DNA of 64,000 bases from Pseudolysinimonas_A sp947085045 (GTDB lineage Bacteria; Actinomycetota; Actinomycetes; Actinomycetales; Microbacteriaceae): the NCBI GenBank assembly GCA_947085045.1, contig CAMTUU010000005.1:186001-250000 (forward strand). Direction: 5' to 3'. The position numbers were made by a program, and so were the translations under genes. The notes under the pieces were generated by a model, which made no database searches, was not told where the DNA came from, and was given only the letters and a program-made list of their open reading frames with translations. Shown here piece after piece: positions 24,215 to 33,014 of the stretch; position 1 is the first letter of the stretch; every line of letters begins with the position of its first letter.

Positions 24215-24742
24215 TCAGACGGTCCAGAGCGCGTGCACGTCGGGCTGCGTGAGCGCCTCCCGCCCGGACAGGGCGGCGAGTTCGATCACGACCGCGAGTC
24301 CGGCCGGAAACCACCCCGCGCGCTCGACGAGCCGGCGCGCGGCGCCGAGCGTGCCACCGGTCGCGAGCACGTCGTCGACGATCAGCACGCGCGTACCGGC
24401 CGCCAACTGGCCCGCGTGAACCTCGAGATCGGCGGTGCCGTATTCGAGCGCATACGACTCGCTGAGTCGCTCGCCAGGCAGCTTCCCGGCTTTGCGGATC
24501 AGCACGAGCCCGGCGCCCGAGCGCGCGGCGATCGCCCCCGCGAGCGGGAAGCCTCGCGCCTCCACTCCGGCGACGACGTCGAACTCCCCGGCGAACGGCG
24601 CCTCAAGCTCGTCGACGACGACGGCGAAGGCCTCAGAGTCGGCGAGCACCGGTGTGATGTCACGGAACAAGATGCCCGGCTGGGGGAAGTCGGGAATGAT
24701 GCGCATGAGCGTCTCGAGGTGCTCCCGCGCCGACCTGGTCAT
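24215..24742 (-). CDS. apt: Adenine phosphoribosyltransferase
   Basis: A 175-residue purine salvage enzyme converting adenine and PRPP to AMP. The family features are IIPDFPQPGILFRDITPVL near the start, VAGVEARGFPLAGAIA, and the PRPP-binding VLIVDDVLATGGTLGAA. The ATG (24742) overlaps the ftsY stop as ATGA, so ftsY and apt are coupled. The long open frame upstream is a shadow of ftsY. Confidence 0.95.
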   Translation of the reverse strand: MTRSAREHLETLMRIIPDFPQPGILFRDITPVLADSEAFAVVVDELEAPFAGEFDVVAGVEARGFPLAGAIAARSGAGLVLIRKAGKLPGERLSESYALEYGTADLEVHAGQLAAGTRVLIVDDVLATGGTLGAARRLVERAGWFPAGLAVVIELAALSGREALTQPDVHALWTV

Positions 24743-25608
24743 CCGACGAGTTGCTGCGCGAAGACGTGCGGGGTGAAGCCGGTCAGGTCGCCGATGCCCT
24801 CGCCCTGCCCGACCAGCTTGATCGGGATGCCGGTCTTCTCCTGCACGGCGAGCACGAAGCCGCCCTTCGCGGAGCCGTCGAGCTTGGTGAGCACGAGGCC
24901 GGTGACCCCGGCGTGCTCGATGAACGCCTCCGCCTGCGCGAGGCCGTTCTGGCCGGTGGTGGCGTCGAGCACGAGCAGCACCTCGGCGATCGGTTCGAGC
25001 TTCTCGATCACCCGTCGCACCTTCGAGAGCTCGTCCATCAGGCCGCTCTTGGTCTGCAGCCGCCCGGCGGTGTCGATGAGCACGATCTCGATGCCCTCGC
25101 GCTGCGCCTTCTCGACGGTCTGGAAGGCGACGGAGGCCGGATCCTGGCCGGCGGCCTGCGGCCGCACGATCTGCGCTCCCCCGCGCTCCGCCCAGGTCGC
25201 GAGCTGCTCGACGGCCGCCGCACGGAAGGTGTCGGCGGCGCCCACGACGACCGAGCGTCCGTAGTTGCCGAGGAACTTCGCGAACTTGCCGATCGTCGTC
25301 GTCTTGCCGACGCCGTTCACCCCGACCACCAGCACCACGGCGGGACGGTTCGAGAGCACGAGGGTCGAGTCGAGTCGGGCGAGACGTTCCTCGATGGTCT
25401 CGCGCAGCATCCGCTGGAGGTCGGCGGGGTCGGTCGTGCGGAACTTCGCCACCTTGCCCCGCAGCTCGTCGACGATCGCGTCGGTGACGTCGGGGCCGAA
25501 GTCGGCGGAGATGAGGGCGTCTTCGAGGGCGGTCCAGGTCTCGTCGTCGATCGTCGCGCGAGAGAACATCCCCCTGAGGGCAGAACCGAGGGACCACGCA
25601 GCCGCCAT
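24739..25608 (-). CDS. ftsY: Signal recognition particle receptor FtsY
   Basis: A 289-residue SRP receptor GTPase that docks Ffh-ribosome complexes at the membrane. I start it at MAAAWSLGSALRGMF (25608). The N domain (about 10-80) precedes the G domain with GVNGVGKTTTIGK, DTAGRLQTKSGLM and TKLDGSAKGGFVL. The acidic A domain of long FtsY proteins is absent, which is usual for short actinobacterial forms. In many relatives ftsY directly follows smc; here three small genes lie between them. Confidence 0.97.
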   Translation of the reverse strand: MAAAWSLGSALRGMFSRATIDDETWTALEDALISADFGPDVTDAIVDELRGKVAKFRTTDPADLQRMLRETIEERLARLDSTLVLSNRPAVVLVVGVNGVGKTTTIGKFAKFLGNYGRSVVVGAADTFRAAAVEQLATWAERGGAQIVRPQAAGQDPASVAFQTVEKAQREGIEIVLIDTAGRLQTKSGLMDELSKVRRVIEKLEPIAEVLLVLDATTGQNGLAQAEAFIEHAGVTGLVLTKLDGSAKGGFVLAVQEKTGIPIKLVGQGEGIGDLTGFTPHVFAQQLVG

Positions 25609-25622
25609 GTCACCATGGTCGC

Positions 25623-26057
25623 ATGACCGACGTCGCCCCATCCTCCCCGACGGTTTTCGGTGGGACGCGTCGCGCCCGCCACGCTCATGCTGCTCGCCTA
25701 CCTGCCGGCGCTAAGGTCATGCCGATCGAGGCGCTCGACGACGGGCTCCAGAGCGCGACGCACCTCGTCGTCGTCGACCCGAACGGGCGCCGGCTGCTGC
25801 TGCTCAACGATCGGATCGTGCCCCGCGAGCAGAAGGAGGTCCTCGTGAACGACATGATCGGGCGGGGTGCTGCTCTCGAGCACGTGCCGGGCCGCGTCAC
25901 GATCGGGCAGTTCGCTCGCGCCCATCCCGGTGCGCTCCCCCCGCATCTCGCCCACCGGGTGCGGTTCCTGCAGCTCGTCGCCCTCGGCACGCTGCTCGTC
26001 ATGGGAGTCGCCGCCGCGGTCTCGGTGGCCGGCGTCATCTCGTCCTTCGCCTCATGA
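25623..26057 (+). CDS. Hypothetical membrane-anchored protein (144 residues)
   Basis: An unrecognised protein with a soluble part of about 110 residues and a single C-terminal membrane helix (about 114-140). It is divergent from ftsY with only 14 bases between their starts, so promoters must overlap the coding ends. Its stop overlaps the start of the phosphatase gene (ATGA), so the two are co-translated. The segment VVVDPNGRRLLLLNDR is compact and may form a small beta domain. No function can be given. Confidence 0.65.
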   Translation: MTDVAPSSPTVFGGTRRARHAHAARLPAGAKVMPIEALDDGLQSATHLVVVDPNGRRLLLLNDRIVPREQKEVLVNDMIGRGAALEHVPGRVTIGQFARAHPGALPPHLAHRVRFLQLVALGTLLVMGVAAAVSVAGVISSFAS

Positions 26058-26674
26058 TCGCGGCGTTCATCCGGCACGGCCAGACCGACTGGAATCGCGA
26101 GGGCCTGCTTCAGGGCTCGAGCGACATCCCGCTCAACGACACCGGCCGCGCCCAGGCCCGCGACGCGCTGATGACGCTGCGCTCGATGCCGTGGGACGTC
26201 GTCGTGAGCTCTCCCCTGGTGCGCGCCCGGGAGACCGCGCAGATCATCGCCGACGGCCTCGGCATCCCGCTCGGGCCGGCGTACCACGGGTTGGTCGAAC
26301 GCGACTACGGCGAACTGGAGGGCACCCCGTCGTCGGACGCGATCGCGCGGTGGCCCGACCGCGGCTACCCGGGGGCGGAGAGCCTCGACTCGGTCGCCAC
26401 CCGCGGCGGCGCGGCGCTCGCCCGGATCGCCGACGATTACCCCGGGTCGTCGGCCCTGGTCGTCTGCCACGGCACGATCATCCGGTACACGCTGGCGCGG
26501 CTGGCCGGGCGCCCGGTGCCGGGCATCGACAACGGCTCGGTCTCGATGGTGCGCACCGGTGCCTCCGGGTGGGATGTCGTCACCGTCAACGGCATCCCGC
26601 TCGAGGAGATCCCGGTCGAGCACGCCGCCGCCCAGCCCTCACGTGAGGGGGAGAGCGGCACGCACGCGGGCTGA
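26054..26674 (+). CDS. Histidine phosphatase family protein (phosphoglycerate mutase-like)
   Basis: A 206-residue histidine phosphatase. The catalytic RHG is in AFIRHGQTDWNREGLLQGSSD (H8), and the second His is in LVVCHGTIIRYTLARLAG. E and R residues of the pocket (RARETAQ) are in place. Members hydrolyse phosphosugars, nucleotides or cobalamin precursors; there is no clue here to which. It overlaps the preceding membrane-anchored protein gene and is followed by a pseudogene on the other strand. Confidence 0.92.
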   Translation: MIAAFIRHGQTDWNREGLLQGSSDIPLNDTGRAQARDALMTLRSMPWDVVVSSPLVRARETAQIIADGLGIPLGPAYHGLVERDYGELEGTPSSDAIARWPDRGYPGAESLDSVATRGGAALARIADDYPGSSALVVCHGTIIRYTLARLAGRPVPGIDNGSVSMVRTGASGWDVVTVNGIPLEEIPVEHAAAQPSREGESGTHAG

Positions 26675-26685
26675 ACCCGGATCGC

Positions 26686-27055
26686 TCAAGCGATGTCGGC
26701 GAGCTCGCCGCGCATGACGGCGTCGGCGGTCGCGAAGATCCGGCGCACGGTCACCGGATCCCGCATCGGCGGAGAGCGGTAGTTGGTCGCCAGACGCCCT
26801 TCCGGCTGCTCGCGCACGGTGAACCCGGTGAGCAGTTGCGCGTCGATCGGCGCGAGCGCGGCCCCGCCGGGCTCGCGATGAAGGCCTGCGCGCCGGTACC
26901 CGACCCCGCGTTGCCGAGCACGACACCGGCGACCGGTCGGTGAAGACGTCGCTGAGCGCCGTGGGGTCGAGGGCCGCCGTCGGCATCCCGGGCGCCGCGG
27001 ACTCGGCCGCGGACATCGGACCGTCGAGCGGCGAGAAGTCGTAGGTGCGCTCCAC
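26686..27055 (-). pseudogene. Small gene of unknown function broken by two frameshifts
   Basis: From the GTG at 27055 the frame reads ERTYDFSPLDGPMSAAESAA and on, to about FTDR near 26940. A one-base shift there gives VAGVVLGNAGSGTGAQAFIA, and a second shift near 26885 gives EPGGAALAPIDAQLLTGF, then REQPEGRLATNYRSPPMRD, ending at TGA 26686-26688. Both breaks are repaired by adding one base in a C or G run, giving a smooth protein of about 123 residues. I do not recognise the family. It lies just downstream of smc on the same strand. Sequencing error and real decay are both possible. Confidence 0.65.
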
Positions 27056-27083
27056 CCTGCGAGTCTGGCAGGACTGAGGATGA

Positions 27084-30000
27084 TCAGGACGCGCGATCCC
27101 CGACACGCTGGCCGACGACGGCGGAGACGCCGTCCTGACGCATCGAGACGCCGTAGAGGGCATCCGCGATCTCCATCGTGCGCTTCTGATGGGTGATGAC
27201 GATGAGCTGCGAGTCGGTGCGCAGGTCTTCCATCACCGTGAGCAGGCGGCCGAGGTTGGCGTCGTCGAGCGCCGCCTCCACCTCGTCCATGATGTAGAAC
27301 GGGCTGGGCCGCGCCTTGAAGATCGCCATCAGCAGCGCGACCGCCGCGAGCGACCGCTCGCCACCGGAGAGCAGCGAGAGCCGCTCGATCTTCTTGCCCG
27401 CCGGCTTCACGGTGACCTCGATGCCGGTGGTGAGCATGTTCTCGGGGTCGGTGAGATGGATGCTGCCGCTGCCGCCCGGGAACAGCACCGGGAAGACCTG
27501 GTTGAACGCGTTCTTGGTGTCTTCGAAGGCCGACCCGAAGATGTCCTGCATCTTCTCGTCGATCTCGTCGATGATCGTCAGCAGGTCCTTGCGAGTAGCC
27601 GTCAGGTCGGCGAGCTGTTCGGTGAGGAACCGGTGCCGCTGCTCGAGCGCTTCGAACTCCTCCAGCGCCAGCGGGTTCACCCGGCCGAGCTGGGCGAGCT
27701 TCCGTTCGGCCGTCGCCAGGCGGGTCTCCTGCTCGGCGCGGACGAAGGGGATGGTGCGGATCTCGGGAGCGGCGGCCTCGGCGTCACCCTCGGCGGGTTC
27801 GGCGGACGGCGCCTCGTCGACGGGGACGGGGACCTCGGGGCCGTATTCGGCGACGAGCACCTCTTCGTCGAGGGCGAGATCTTCCGCGGCGCGCTCGAGC
27901 AGCGACGAGAGGTGCAGCTTCTTCTCGTAGGCCTGCATCTCGAGACCGTGCACGTTCTCGTTGAGGGCGCCGAGCCGCTCCCGCAGGGTGCTCTCGGTGC
28001 GGCGGAGCTCGTTCAGCTCCTCGTTCTGCTGACTGCGGGCGGCCTCGGCGGTGGCGAGCGCCACCCGGGCCTCCGAGACCGAGCGGTCGGCGACATCCAG
28101 CGCCGCGGGAAGAGCCGCGAGAACCTTCTGCGCGGCCCCCACCTGGTGCTGGCGCTGCACGGCGATGCGGGCGGCCTCCTCGGCGGCGGCGCGCTCGGCC
28201 TCGAGCTGCGCCTGCAGCGCGTCGGCCTGCTGGCCCTGCGCGCGCACCCGCTCGCGGGCGGTCTCGAGTTCGACCCGCGCCTGCACCTCGGCGGCGCGGG
28301 CGGCTTCGAGTTCGGCGTAGAGCGCGTCGCGCGCCGAGACGTCGAGGATGGGCCGGGGGTTGGCGGCGTGCGCGTCGCGGTCCGAGCGCGCGGTCTCGAC
28401 GACGGTCTCGGCCTCCTCGACCGAGGCGCCGAGCGTGCGCAGCGACTCGGCGAGACGCTCGCCCTCGGCCTGCGCGGCTTCGAGCGCGACGCGCGACCGG
28501 CCGAGGGCCTCGCTGCGCTCCGCGAGCCGGGTGTCGAACTCCTTGAGCGCCGCGGATGCCGTCGCCGCGTCGATCTGCGCGAGGTCGAGCGACTCCCTCT
28601 TGCCGGCGAGGGCGAACCGCTGCCGCTCGATCGCGGTGGTGACCTCGGTCAGCCGGGTCTGGGCGGCATCCCGCTCGGCCGCGAGTTCGATCGTGGAGCT
28701 GCCGCCGCCGGAGCCGCCGCGCAGCACGTGCTCCGTCATGACGTCGCCCTCGCGGGTGATCATCGTCAGCCCGCCCAGGCTCTGCTTGTTCAACGCAGCG
28801 ACGGCGGGCCAGGACGTCCGCGCGGCGGCGAGATCGGCGACGACGACGACCGAGGCGAGAAGACCGCGGATGCCGTCGGGTCCGGTCACGAGCTCGGCCG
28901 CCGACTCGACGCCGGCGGGGAGCCCGGACGGCAGGACGGGAGCGGCGGAGTCGGCGATGACGATCTCGACCCGTCCGGCCGCGGCGGCGCGCACGTCGTC
29001 GAGGGCGCCGAGCGCGGCCTCGCGCGAGTCGGCGAGCACGGCGTCGGAGAGTGAGCCGAGGGCGGCGGCGATCGCGGCCTCGTACCCGGCGCGCACCTGG
29101 ATGTGCTCGGCGACGAGACCGCGGATGCCCTTCGCCCCGACGATCGCGCCGGAGCCGTCCTTCTGGTCGAGGGCGAGCGAGAGGGCGCCGGTGCGGGCGG
29201 CGAGGGCGTCGCGCTCGCGCTCCGAGGCGTGCAGCTCGTCGCGGGCGACATCCACTTCGGCGCGGAGCGTCTCGACGGCCGTCTCGGCGGCGGTGACGGC
29301 GGCGGCGAGGTCGTCGTCTTCGCGGACGGCATCCTCATCGCCCTCGAGCGCGAGCAGTTCGTCGCGGGCGGCGTCGCGTCGGGCCTCGGCCTGCGCGAGC
29401 GCGGCCCTCTGGCGGTCGAGTTCGGCGCGGGTCGCGGTCAAGCGGGATTCGGCGGCGGCGACGACACCGGCCAGGCGGCCCTGCTCGAGGTCGTGGGCCG
29501 AGACGAGGGCGCTCTGTGCGCTGATCTCCTCGTCGAGCGAGTCGAGCGAGCCGCGGGCGGTGGCGGTGACGGCGGAGGCACGGCCGAGGTTCTCCTCGGC
29601 GGTCGTGACACCGGTGGCGAGCCGGGTGATCTCCTCGCGGGCGTCGTCGACCATGCGCTGGCTGATCGTCGACGACATCCCGGGCAACTCCGCCTGCTGG
29701 CCGAGCAGCGAGAGGCGTTGGTTGGCGAGCGTGTAGAGCGACCGCATCCGGTCCTGCACCTGCTCGAGGCCGAACGCGACGCGACGGGCCTCGTCGACGG
29801 CGTCGCCGACCATCGCCTGCTCGAGGCGCCCCTGACGCAGGCGCGCCTGGTCGAGCTGCTCCTGCAGCACGAGTCGCTCGGTCTTGCGTTCGCTCTCGCC
29901 GCGCGACAGGTCGGAGACCGCGGCACGCAGGGTCACGACCTCGTCCGCGAGCAGGCGGGCGCGGGCATCCCGCACCGTGGCCTGGATGTGCGCGGCCTCG

Positions 30001-30638
30001 CGCGCGATCTCGGCCTGCTGGCCGAGGGGCTTGAGCTGACGGCGGATCTCGCCCGCGAGGTCGGAGAGGCGCGTGAGGTTCGCCTGCATCGCGTCGAGCT
30101 TGCGGAGCGTCTTCTCTTTGCGGCGACGGTGCTTGAGGATGCCGGCCGCCTCCTCGATGAACCCGCGGCGGTCCTCCGGGGTGGCGTGCAGCACGGCGTC
30201 GAGCTGGCCCTGGCCGACGATGACGTGCATCTCGCGGCCGAGTCCGGAGTCGCTGAGGAGTTCCTGCACGTCGAGCAGCCGGCACTGCTCGCCGTTGATC
30301 GCGTACTCGCTCCCGCCGTTGCGGAACAGGGTGCGCGAGATCGTCACCTCGGAGTACTCGATCGGCAGCGCGCCATCCGCATTGTCGATCGTGAGATGCA
30401 CCTCGGCGCGGCCGAGCGGCCCGCGGGTCGCGGTGCCGGCGAAGATGACGTCTTCCATCTTGCCGCCGCGGAGGGTCTTCGCCCCCTGCTCGCCCATCAC
30501 CCAGGCGAGCGCGTCGACGACGTTCGACTTGCCGGAGCCGTTCGGCCCGACGACGCAGGTGACTCCGGGCTCGAACGCGAAGGTGGTCGGCGTCGCGAAG
30601 GACTTGAACCCCTTGAGGGTCAGGCTCTTCAGATACAA
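27084..30638 (-). CDS. smc: Chromosome segregation protein SMC
   Basis: A 1184-residue SMC ATPase of condensin. The N-terminal Walker A is VVGPNGSGKSNVVDALAWV. Two long coiled coils (about 170-490 and 660-1000) flank the hinge (about 500-650, KGIRGLVAEHIQV). The C-terminal head carries the signature LLSGGERSLAAVALL and the Walker B FYIMDEVEAALDD. I start it at TTG 30638 (LYLKSLTLKGFKSF), because AGGAG lies five bases upstream and the family begins at this point. A GTG at 30659 is the alternative and would add seven residues. The 5' flank holds repeat copy B. Confidence 0.97.
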   Translation of the reverse strand: MYLKSLTLKGFKSFATPTTFAFEPGVTCVVGPNGSGKSNVVDALAWVMGEQGAKTLRGGKMEDVIFAGTATRGPLGRAEVHLTIDNADGALPIEYSEVTISRTLFRNGGSEYAINGEQCRLLDVQELLSDSGLGREMHVIVGQGQLDAVLHATPEDRRGFIEEAAGILKHRRRKEKTLRKLDAMQANLTRLSDLAGEIRRQLKPLGQQAEIAREAAHIQATVRDARARLLADEVVTLRAAVSDLSRGESERKTERLVLQEQLDQARLRQGRLEQAMVGDAVDEARRVAFGLEQVQDRMRSLYTLANQRLSLLGQQAELPGMSSTISQRMVDDAREEITRLATGVTTAEENLGRASAVTATARGSLDSLDEEISAQSALVSAHDLEQGRLAGVVAAAESRLTATRAELDRQRAALAQAEARRDAARDELLALEGDEDAVREDDDLAAAVTAAETAVETLRAEVDVARDELHASERERDALAARTGALSLALDQKDGSGAIVGAKGIRGLVAEHIQVRAGYEAAIAAALGSLSDAVLADSREAALGALDDVRAAAAGRVEIVIADSAAPVLPSGLPAGVESAAELVTGPDGIRGLLASVVVVADLAAARTSWPAVAALNKQSLGGLTMITREGDVMTEHVLRGGSGGGSSTIELAAERDAAQTRLTEVTTAIERQRFALAGKRESLDLAQIDAATASAALKEFDTRLAERSEALGRSRVALEAAQAEGERLAESLRTLGASVEEAETVVETARSDRDAHAANPRPILDVSARDALYAELEAARAAEVQARVELETARERVRAQGQQADALQAQLEAERAAAEEAARIAVQRQHQVGAAQKVLAALPAALDVADRSVSEARVALATAEAARSQQNEELNELRRTESTLRERLGALNENVHGLEMQAYEKKLHLSSLLERAAEDLALDEEVLVAEYGPEVPVPVDEAPSAEPAEGDAEAAAPEIRTIPFVRAEQETRLATAERKLAQLGRVNPLALEEFEALEQRHRFLTEQLADLTATRKDLLTIIDEIDEKMQDIFGSAFEDTKNAFNQVFPVLFPGGSGSIHLTDPENMLTTGIEVTVKPAGKKIERLSLLSGGERSLAAVALLMAIFKARPSPFYIMDEVEAALDDANLGRLLTVMEDLRTDSQLIVITHQKRTMEIADALYGVSMRQDGVSAVVGQRVGDRAS

Positions 30639-30805
30639 ATCGACTCCTGGTCTCGACACGCGCCCAGGCGCTACTCGACCCGAGCGACGGAGGACTCCCC
30701 TACGGTACCGGTTCTGTTTCGATCGGCCGGACTCGCTCTTCCGCCTGAGACGCGCGTGTGTATTCTGGTCGGCTGCCCTCCGGGCGGCGGAAGGCAGGTT
30801 TCGCC
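30639..30805. promoter_or_regulatory. Divergent promoter region between smc and the GNAT genes
   Basis: This 167-base gap holds the smc Shine-Dalgarno (AGGAG on the minus strand), repeat copy B, a TATTCT hexamer near 30763 that may be a -10 for the GNAT genes, and the AAGGCAGG ribosome site before the ATG at 30806. CCCTCCGGGCGGCGGAAGG just before that site could fold weakly. Confidence 0.35.
30649..30680. repeat. GGTTTCGATAC-type repeat, degenerate copy B
   Basis: GGTCTCGACACGCGCC ... GGCGCTACTCGACC is a degenerate copy of the repeat at 2615. Its outer GGTC and GACC and inner GCGCC and GGCGC are complementary, so it can fold into a hairpin. It lies just upstream of the smc start, between smc and the divergent GNAT genes. 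Confidence 0.55.
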
Positions 30806-31867
30806 ATGGCTGATTTCGTCATCGACGAACTGGCGCTCCCCGAGAGCGTCGACGCCCCGGATGCGGGCGACTTCGTGCGCGCCGTCGAAGTCGCCCGCAT
30901 CGTCGAGACCGCGGCTTACGGCACGGCCGACATCCCGTACACGGCCGACGAAGAGCTGCCGATGCACCGCAACCCGTTCGAGCCGCACCGCTTGTTCGTC
31001 GCGCGCGTCGACGGTGAGATCGTCGGCCGGGCCGCGGCCGAGACACACGCCGGCGACGACGCCGACACGACGTGGGTGCGCACGCAGGTGCTGCCGGAGT
31101 TCCGCGGTCGCGGCATCGGCCGCGCCCTCCTCGCGACGGTCGAGCGCACGTTCCCGCAGACTCGGAAGGTGATCGCCTACGTCGGCGGCACGGACCGCGG
31201 CGGGCTGCGGCTCGCATCGCCGACCGGCTTCGGCTCGATCTCCGCCGAGGCGCGGGAGACCCGGTTCATGCACGCCGCCGGCTACCGCTTCGAGCAGGTC
31301 GAGCGGCTCAGCAGGCTCCCGCTGCCGATCGCCGGGCTCGACGCCCTCGTGGCCGAGTCGCAGGCGGCGAGCGGCGACGACTACCGCGTGCACACCTGGA
31401 GCGGCCGCACCCCGGAGCGCTGGCTCGAGGATCGCGCTCTGCTCGCCACGCGGATGAGCACCGACGCGCCCTCCGCCGGACTCGAGGAGCCCGAGAACGT
31501 CTGGACCGTCGAACGCGTCCGCGACGCCGACGACCGGGCGGCCACCAACCCGCGCACGCGCGTCCTGGCCGCGGTCGAGCACCTCCCCTCGGGGCATCTC
31601 GTCGGCTTCACGATGCTCTCGGTGCCGCGGAGCCGGCGACGCGCGGTCGACCAGTGGGCGACGCTCGTGCTGCGCGAGCACCGCGGCCACCGCCTCGGGA
31701 TGCTGCTGAAGGTCGCGAACCTAGCCCACCTCGCCGAGATGGCTCCCGGCCACCCGAGCGTGATCACCTTCAACGCCGAGGAGAACCGCCCGATGCTCAC
31801 GGTCAACGAACAACTCGGCTACGTCGGCATCGCCTACGAGGGAGCCTGGCGGAAGGATCTGGCATGA
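30806..31867 (+). CDS. Two-domain GNAT acetyltransferase, first of a tandem pair
   Basis: A 353-residue protein with two GNAT folds. The N-terminal domain has the acetyl-CoA motif VLPEFRGRGIGRALLATVE. The C-terminal domain has LVLREHRGHRLGMLLKVANL followed by FNAEENRPMLTVNEQLGYVG. The start ATG follows AAGGCAGG. It overlaps the next gene (ATGA), whose product has the same length and is clearly a paralogue. The layout resembles double-GNAT enzymes such as mycothiol synthase, but the acceptor is unknown. Confidence 0.88.
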   Translation: MADFVIDELALPESVDAPDAGDFVRAVEVARIVETAAYGTADIPYTADEELPMHRNPFEPHRLFVARVDGEIVGRAAAETHAGDDADTTWVRTQVLPEFRGRGIGRALLATVERTFPQTRKVIAYVGGTDRGGLRLASPTGFGSISAEARETRFMHAAGYRFEQVERLSRLPLPIAGLDALVAESQAASGDDYRVHTWSGRTPERWLEDRALLATRMSTDAPSAGLEEPENVWTVERVRDADDRAATNPRTRVLAAVEHLPSGHLVGFTMLSVPRSRRRAVDQWATLVLREHRGHRLGMLLKVANLAHLAEMAPGHPSVITFNAEENRPMLTVNEQLGYVGIAYEGAWRKDLA

Positions 31868-32925
31868 CGTTCACGATCGAGCGGTTCTCGGTGCCTCCGG
31901 CCGTCGGCGGGCCCGGCTGGGACGACTTCGTCGCCGCCATCGAGGCGGGCGACCGCTCCGACGCGGTCTCGATGGGCACGACCGAGAACCGCTACACGCC
32001 CGCGGAGGAGCTGTCGCACTACCAGGATCCCCACCGGCCGTCACGGATGTACGTCGCGCGGATCGACGGCGACATCGTCGCGAAGGGCTGGTTCGAGATC
32101 CAGAGCGACGACCCCGACACCGCGTGGACGGTGCTCCAGGTGCCGCCGGAGGTCGAACACCGCGGAATCGGGCGCGGACTCGCCGACGCGATCGAGGCCG
32201 GCGTCGTCGAAGAGGGTCGCCGCAAGATCATCGCCTACTCCCCGGACACCACCGTCGGCGGCGAGCGGCTGGTGCCTCCGACCGGGGCGGGCTCGGTGCC
32301 GGCGCACTCGCGCACGACCCGGTTCGCGCAGGCCCGCGGCTATCGGCTGGAGCAGGTCAACCGGCTGAGCCGCATCGCCTTCCCGGTGCCGGACGTCGCC
32401 GCGCAGCTCGACGCGGCGATCGCACGCAGCGGCCCCGACTTCGCCCTGCACGACTGGGTCGGTCCGACCCCCGAGCGCTGGCTCGACGGCATCGCGCTGC
32501 TCAACACCAGGATGTCGACCGACGCCCCCGACGGAGGTGTCGGCACCCCCGAAGACGTCTGGACCGCGGAGCGCCTCGCCGCCGAAGACGCCCGCAAGGC
32601 CCGCGACAACCCGCGCCGCATGGTGACGACGGCCGTCGAGCACCTCCCCACCGGGCAGCTCGTCGGCTTCACCGAGTATTCGGTGCCGCCGGACACCGAC
32701 CGCGCGGCCTCCCAGTACGCGACGCTCGTGCTTCACGAGTTTCGCGGCCACAAGCTCGGGATGCTGCTCAAGATCGCGAATCTCGCGCACCTCGAGCGAG
32801 TCGCACCGGGACATCCGAGCGCCACGACCTGGAACGCGGAGGAGAACCGGCCGATGCTCGACGTCAACGAGGCGATCGGCTTCGTCGGCATCGCCTACGA
32901 AGGGATCTGGAGGAAAGATCTGTGA
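31864..32925 (+). CDS. Two-domain GNAT acetyltransferase, second of a tandem pair
   Basis: Also 353 residues, and similar to the preceding protein along its whole length; shared blocks include RMSTDAP, AVEHLP, LVGFT and WNAEENRPML. The N-terminal acetyl-CoA motif is VEHRGIGRGLADAIE and the C-terminal one is HEFRGHKLGMLLKIANL. The pair arose by tandem duplication, and the two have drifted enough to suggest different substrates. Its stop overlaps the GTG of a truncated third copy (GTGA). Confidence 0.88.
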   Translation: MTFTIERFSVPPAVGGPGWDDFVAAIEAGDRSDAVSMGTTENRYTPAEELSHYQDPHRPSRMYVARIDGDIVAKGWFEIQSDDPDTAWTVLQVPPEVEHRGIGRGLADAIEAGVVEEGRRKIIAYSPDTTVGGERLVPPTGAGSVPAHSRTTRFAQARGYRLEQVNRLSRIAFPVPDVAAQLDAAIARSGPDFALHDWVGPTPERWLDGIALLNTRMSTDAPDGGVGTPEDVWTAERLAAEDARKARDNPRRMVTTAVEHLPTGQLVGFTEYSVPPDTDRAASQYATLVLHEFRGHKLGMLLKIANLAHLERVAPGHPSATTWNAEENRPMLDVNEAIGFVGIAYEGIWRKDL

Positions 32926-33014
32926 GCGGCGTCGCGATCGAGGAGCTGAGCATCCCGGCGACCCGACGGATCGTCGGGGGCCGCGAGTTTCGCGCGATCA
33001 CCCCCTCAGGCTAG
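32922..33014 (+). pseudogene. N-terminal remnant of a third GNAT copy
   Basis: From the GTG overlapping the previous stop, 30 codons read VSGVAIEELSIPATRRIVGG and on to a TAG. The IEELSIPA start and the later GREFRAI line up with the beginnings of the two upstream GNAT proteins (IERFSVPPA, IDELALPES). The rest of the gene is missing, so this looks like the stub of a third tandem copy left by a deletion. Its stop is interlocked (CTAG) with that of the convergent lipoprotein gene. Confidence 0.6.

Noticed and set aside
27189..29054. Open frame of about 620 codons opposite smc
   Set aside because: It is complementary to the smc coiled-coil region and has no motifs; an artefact of codon bias.
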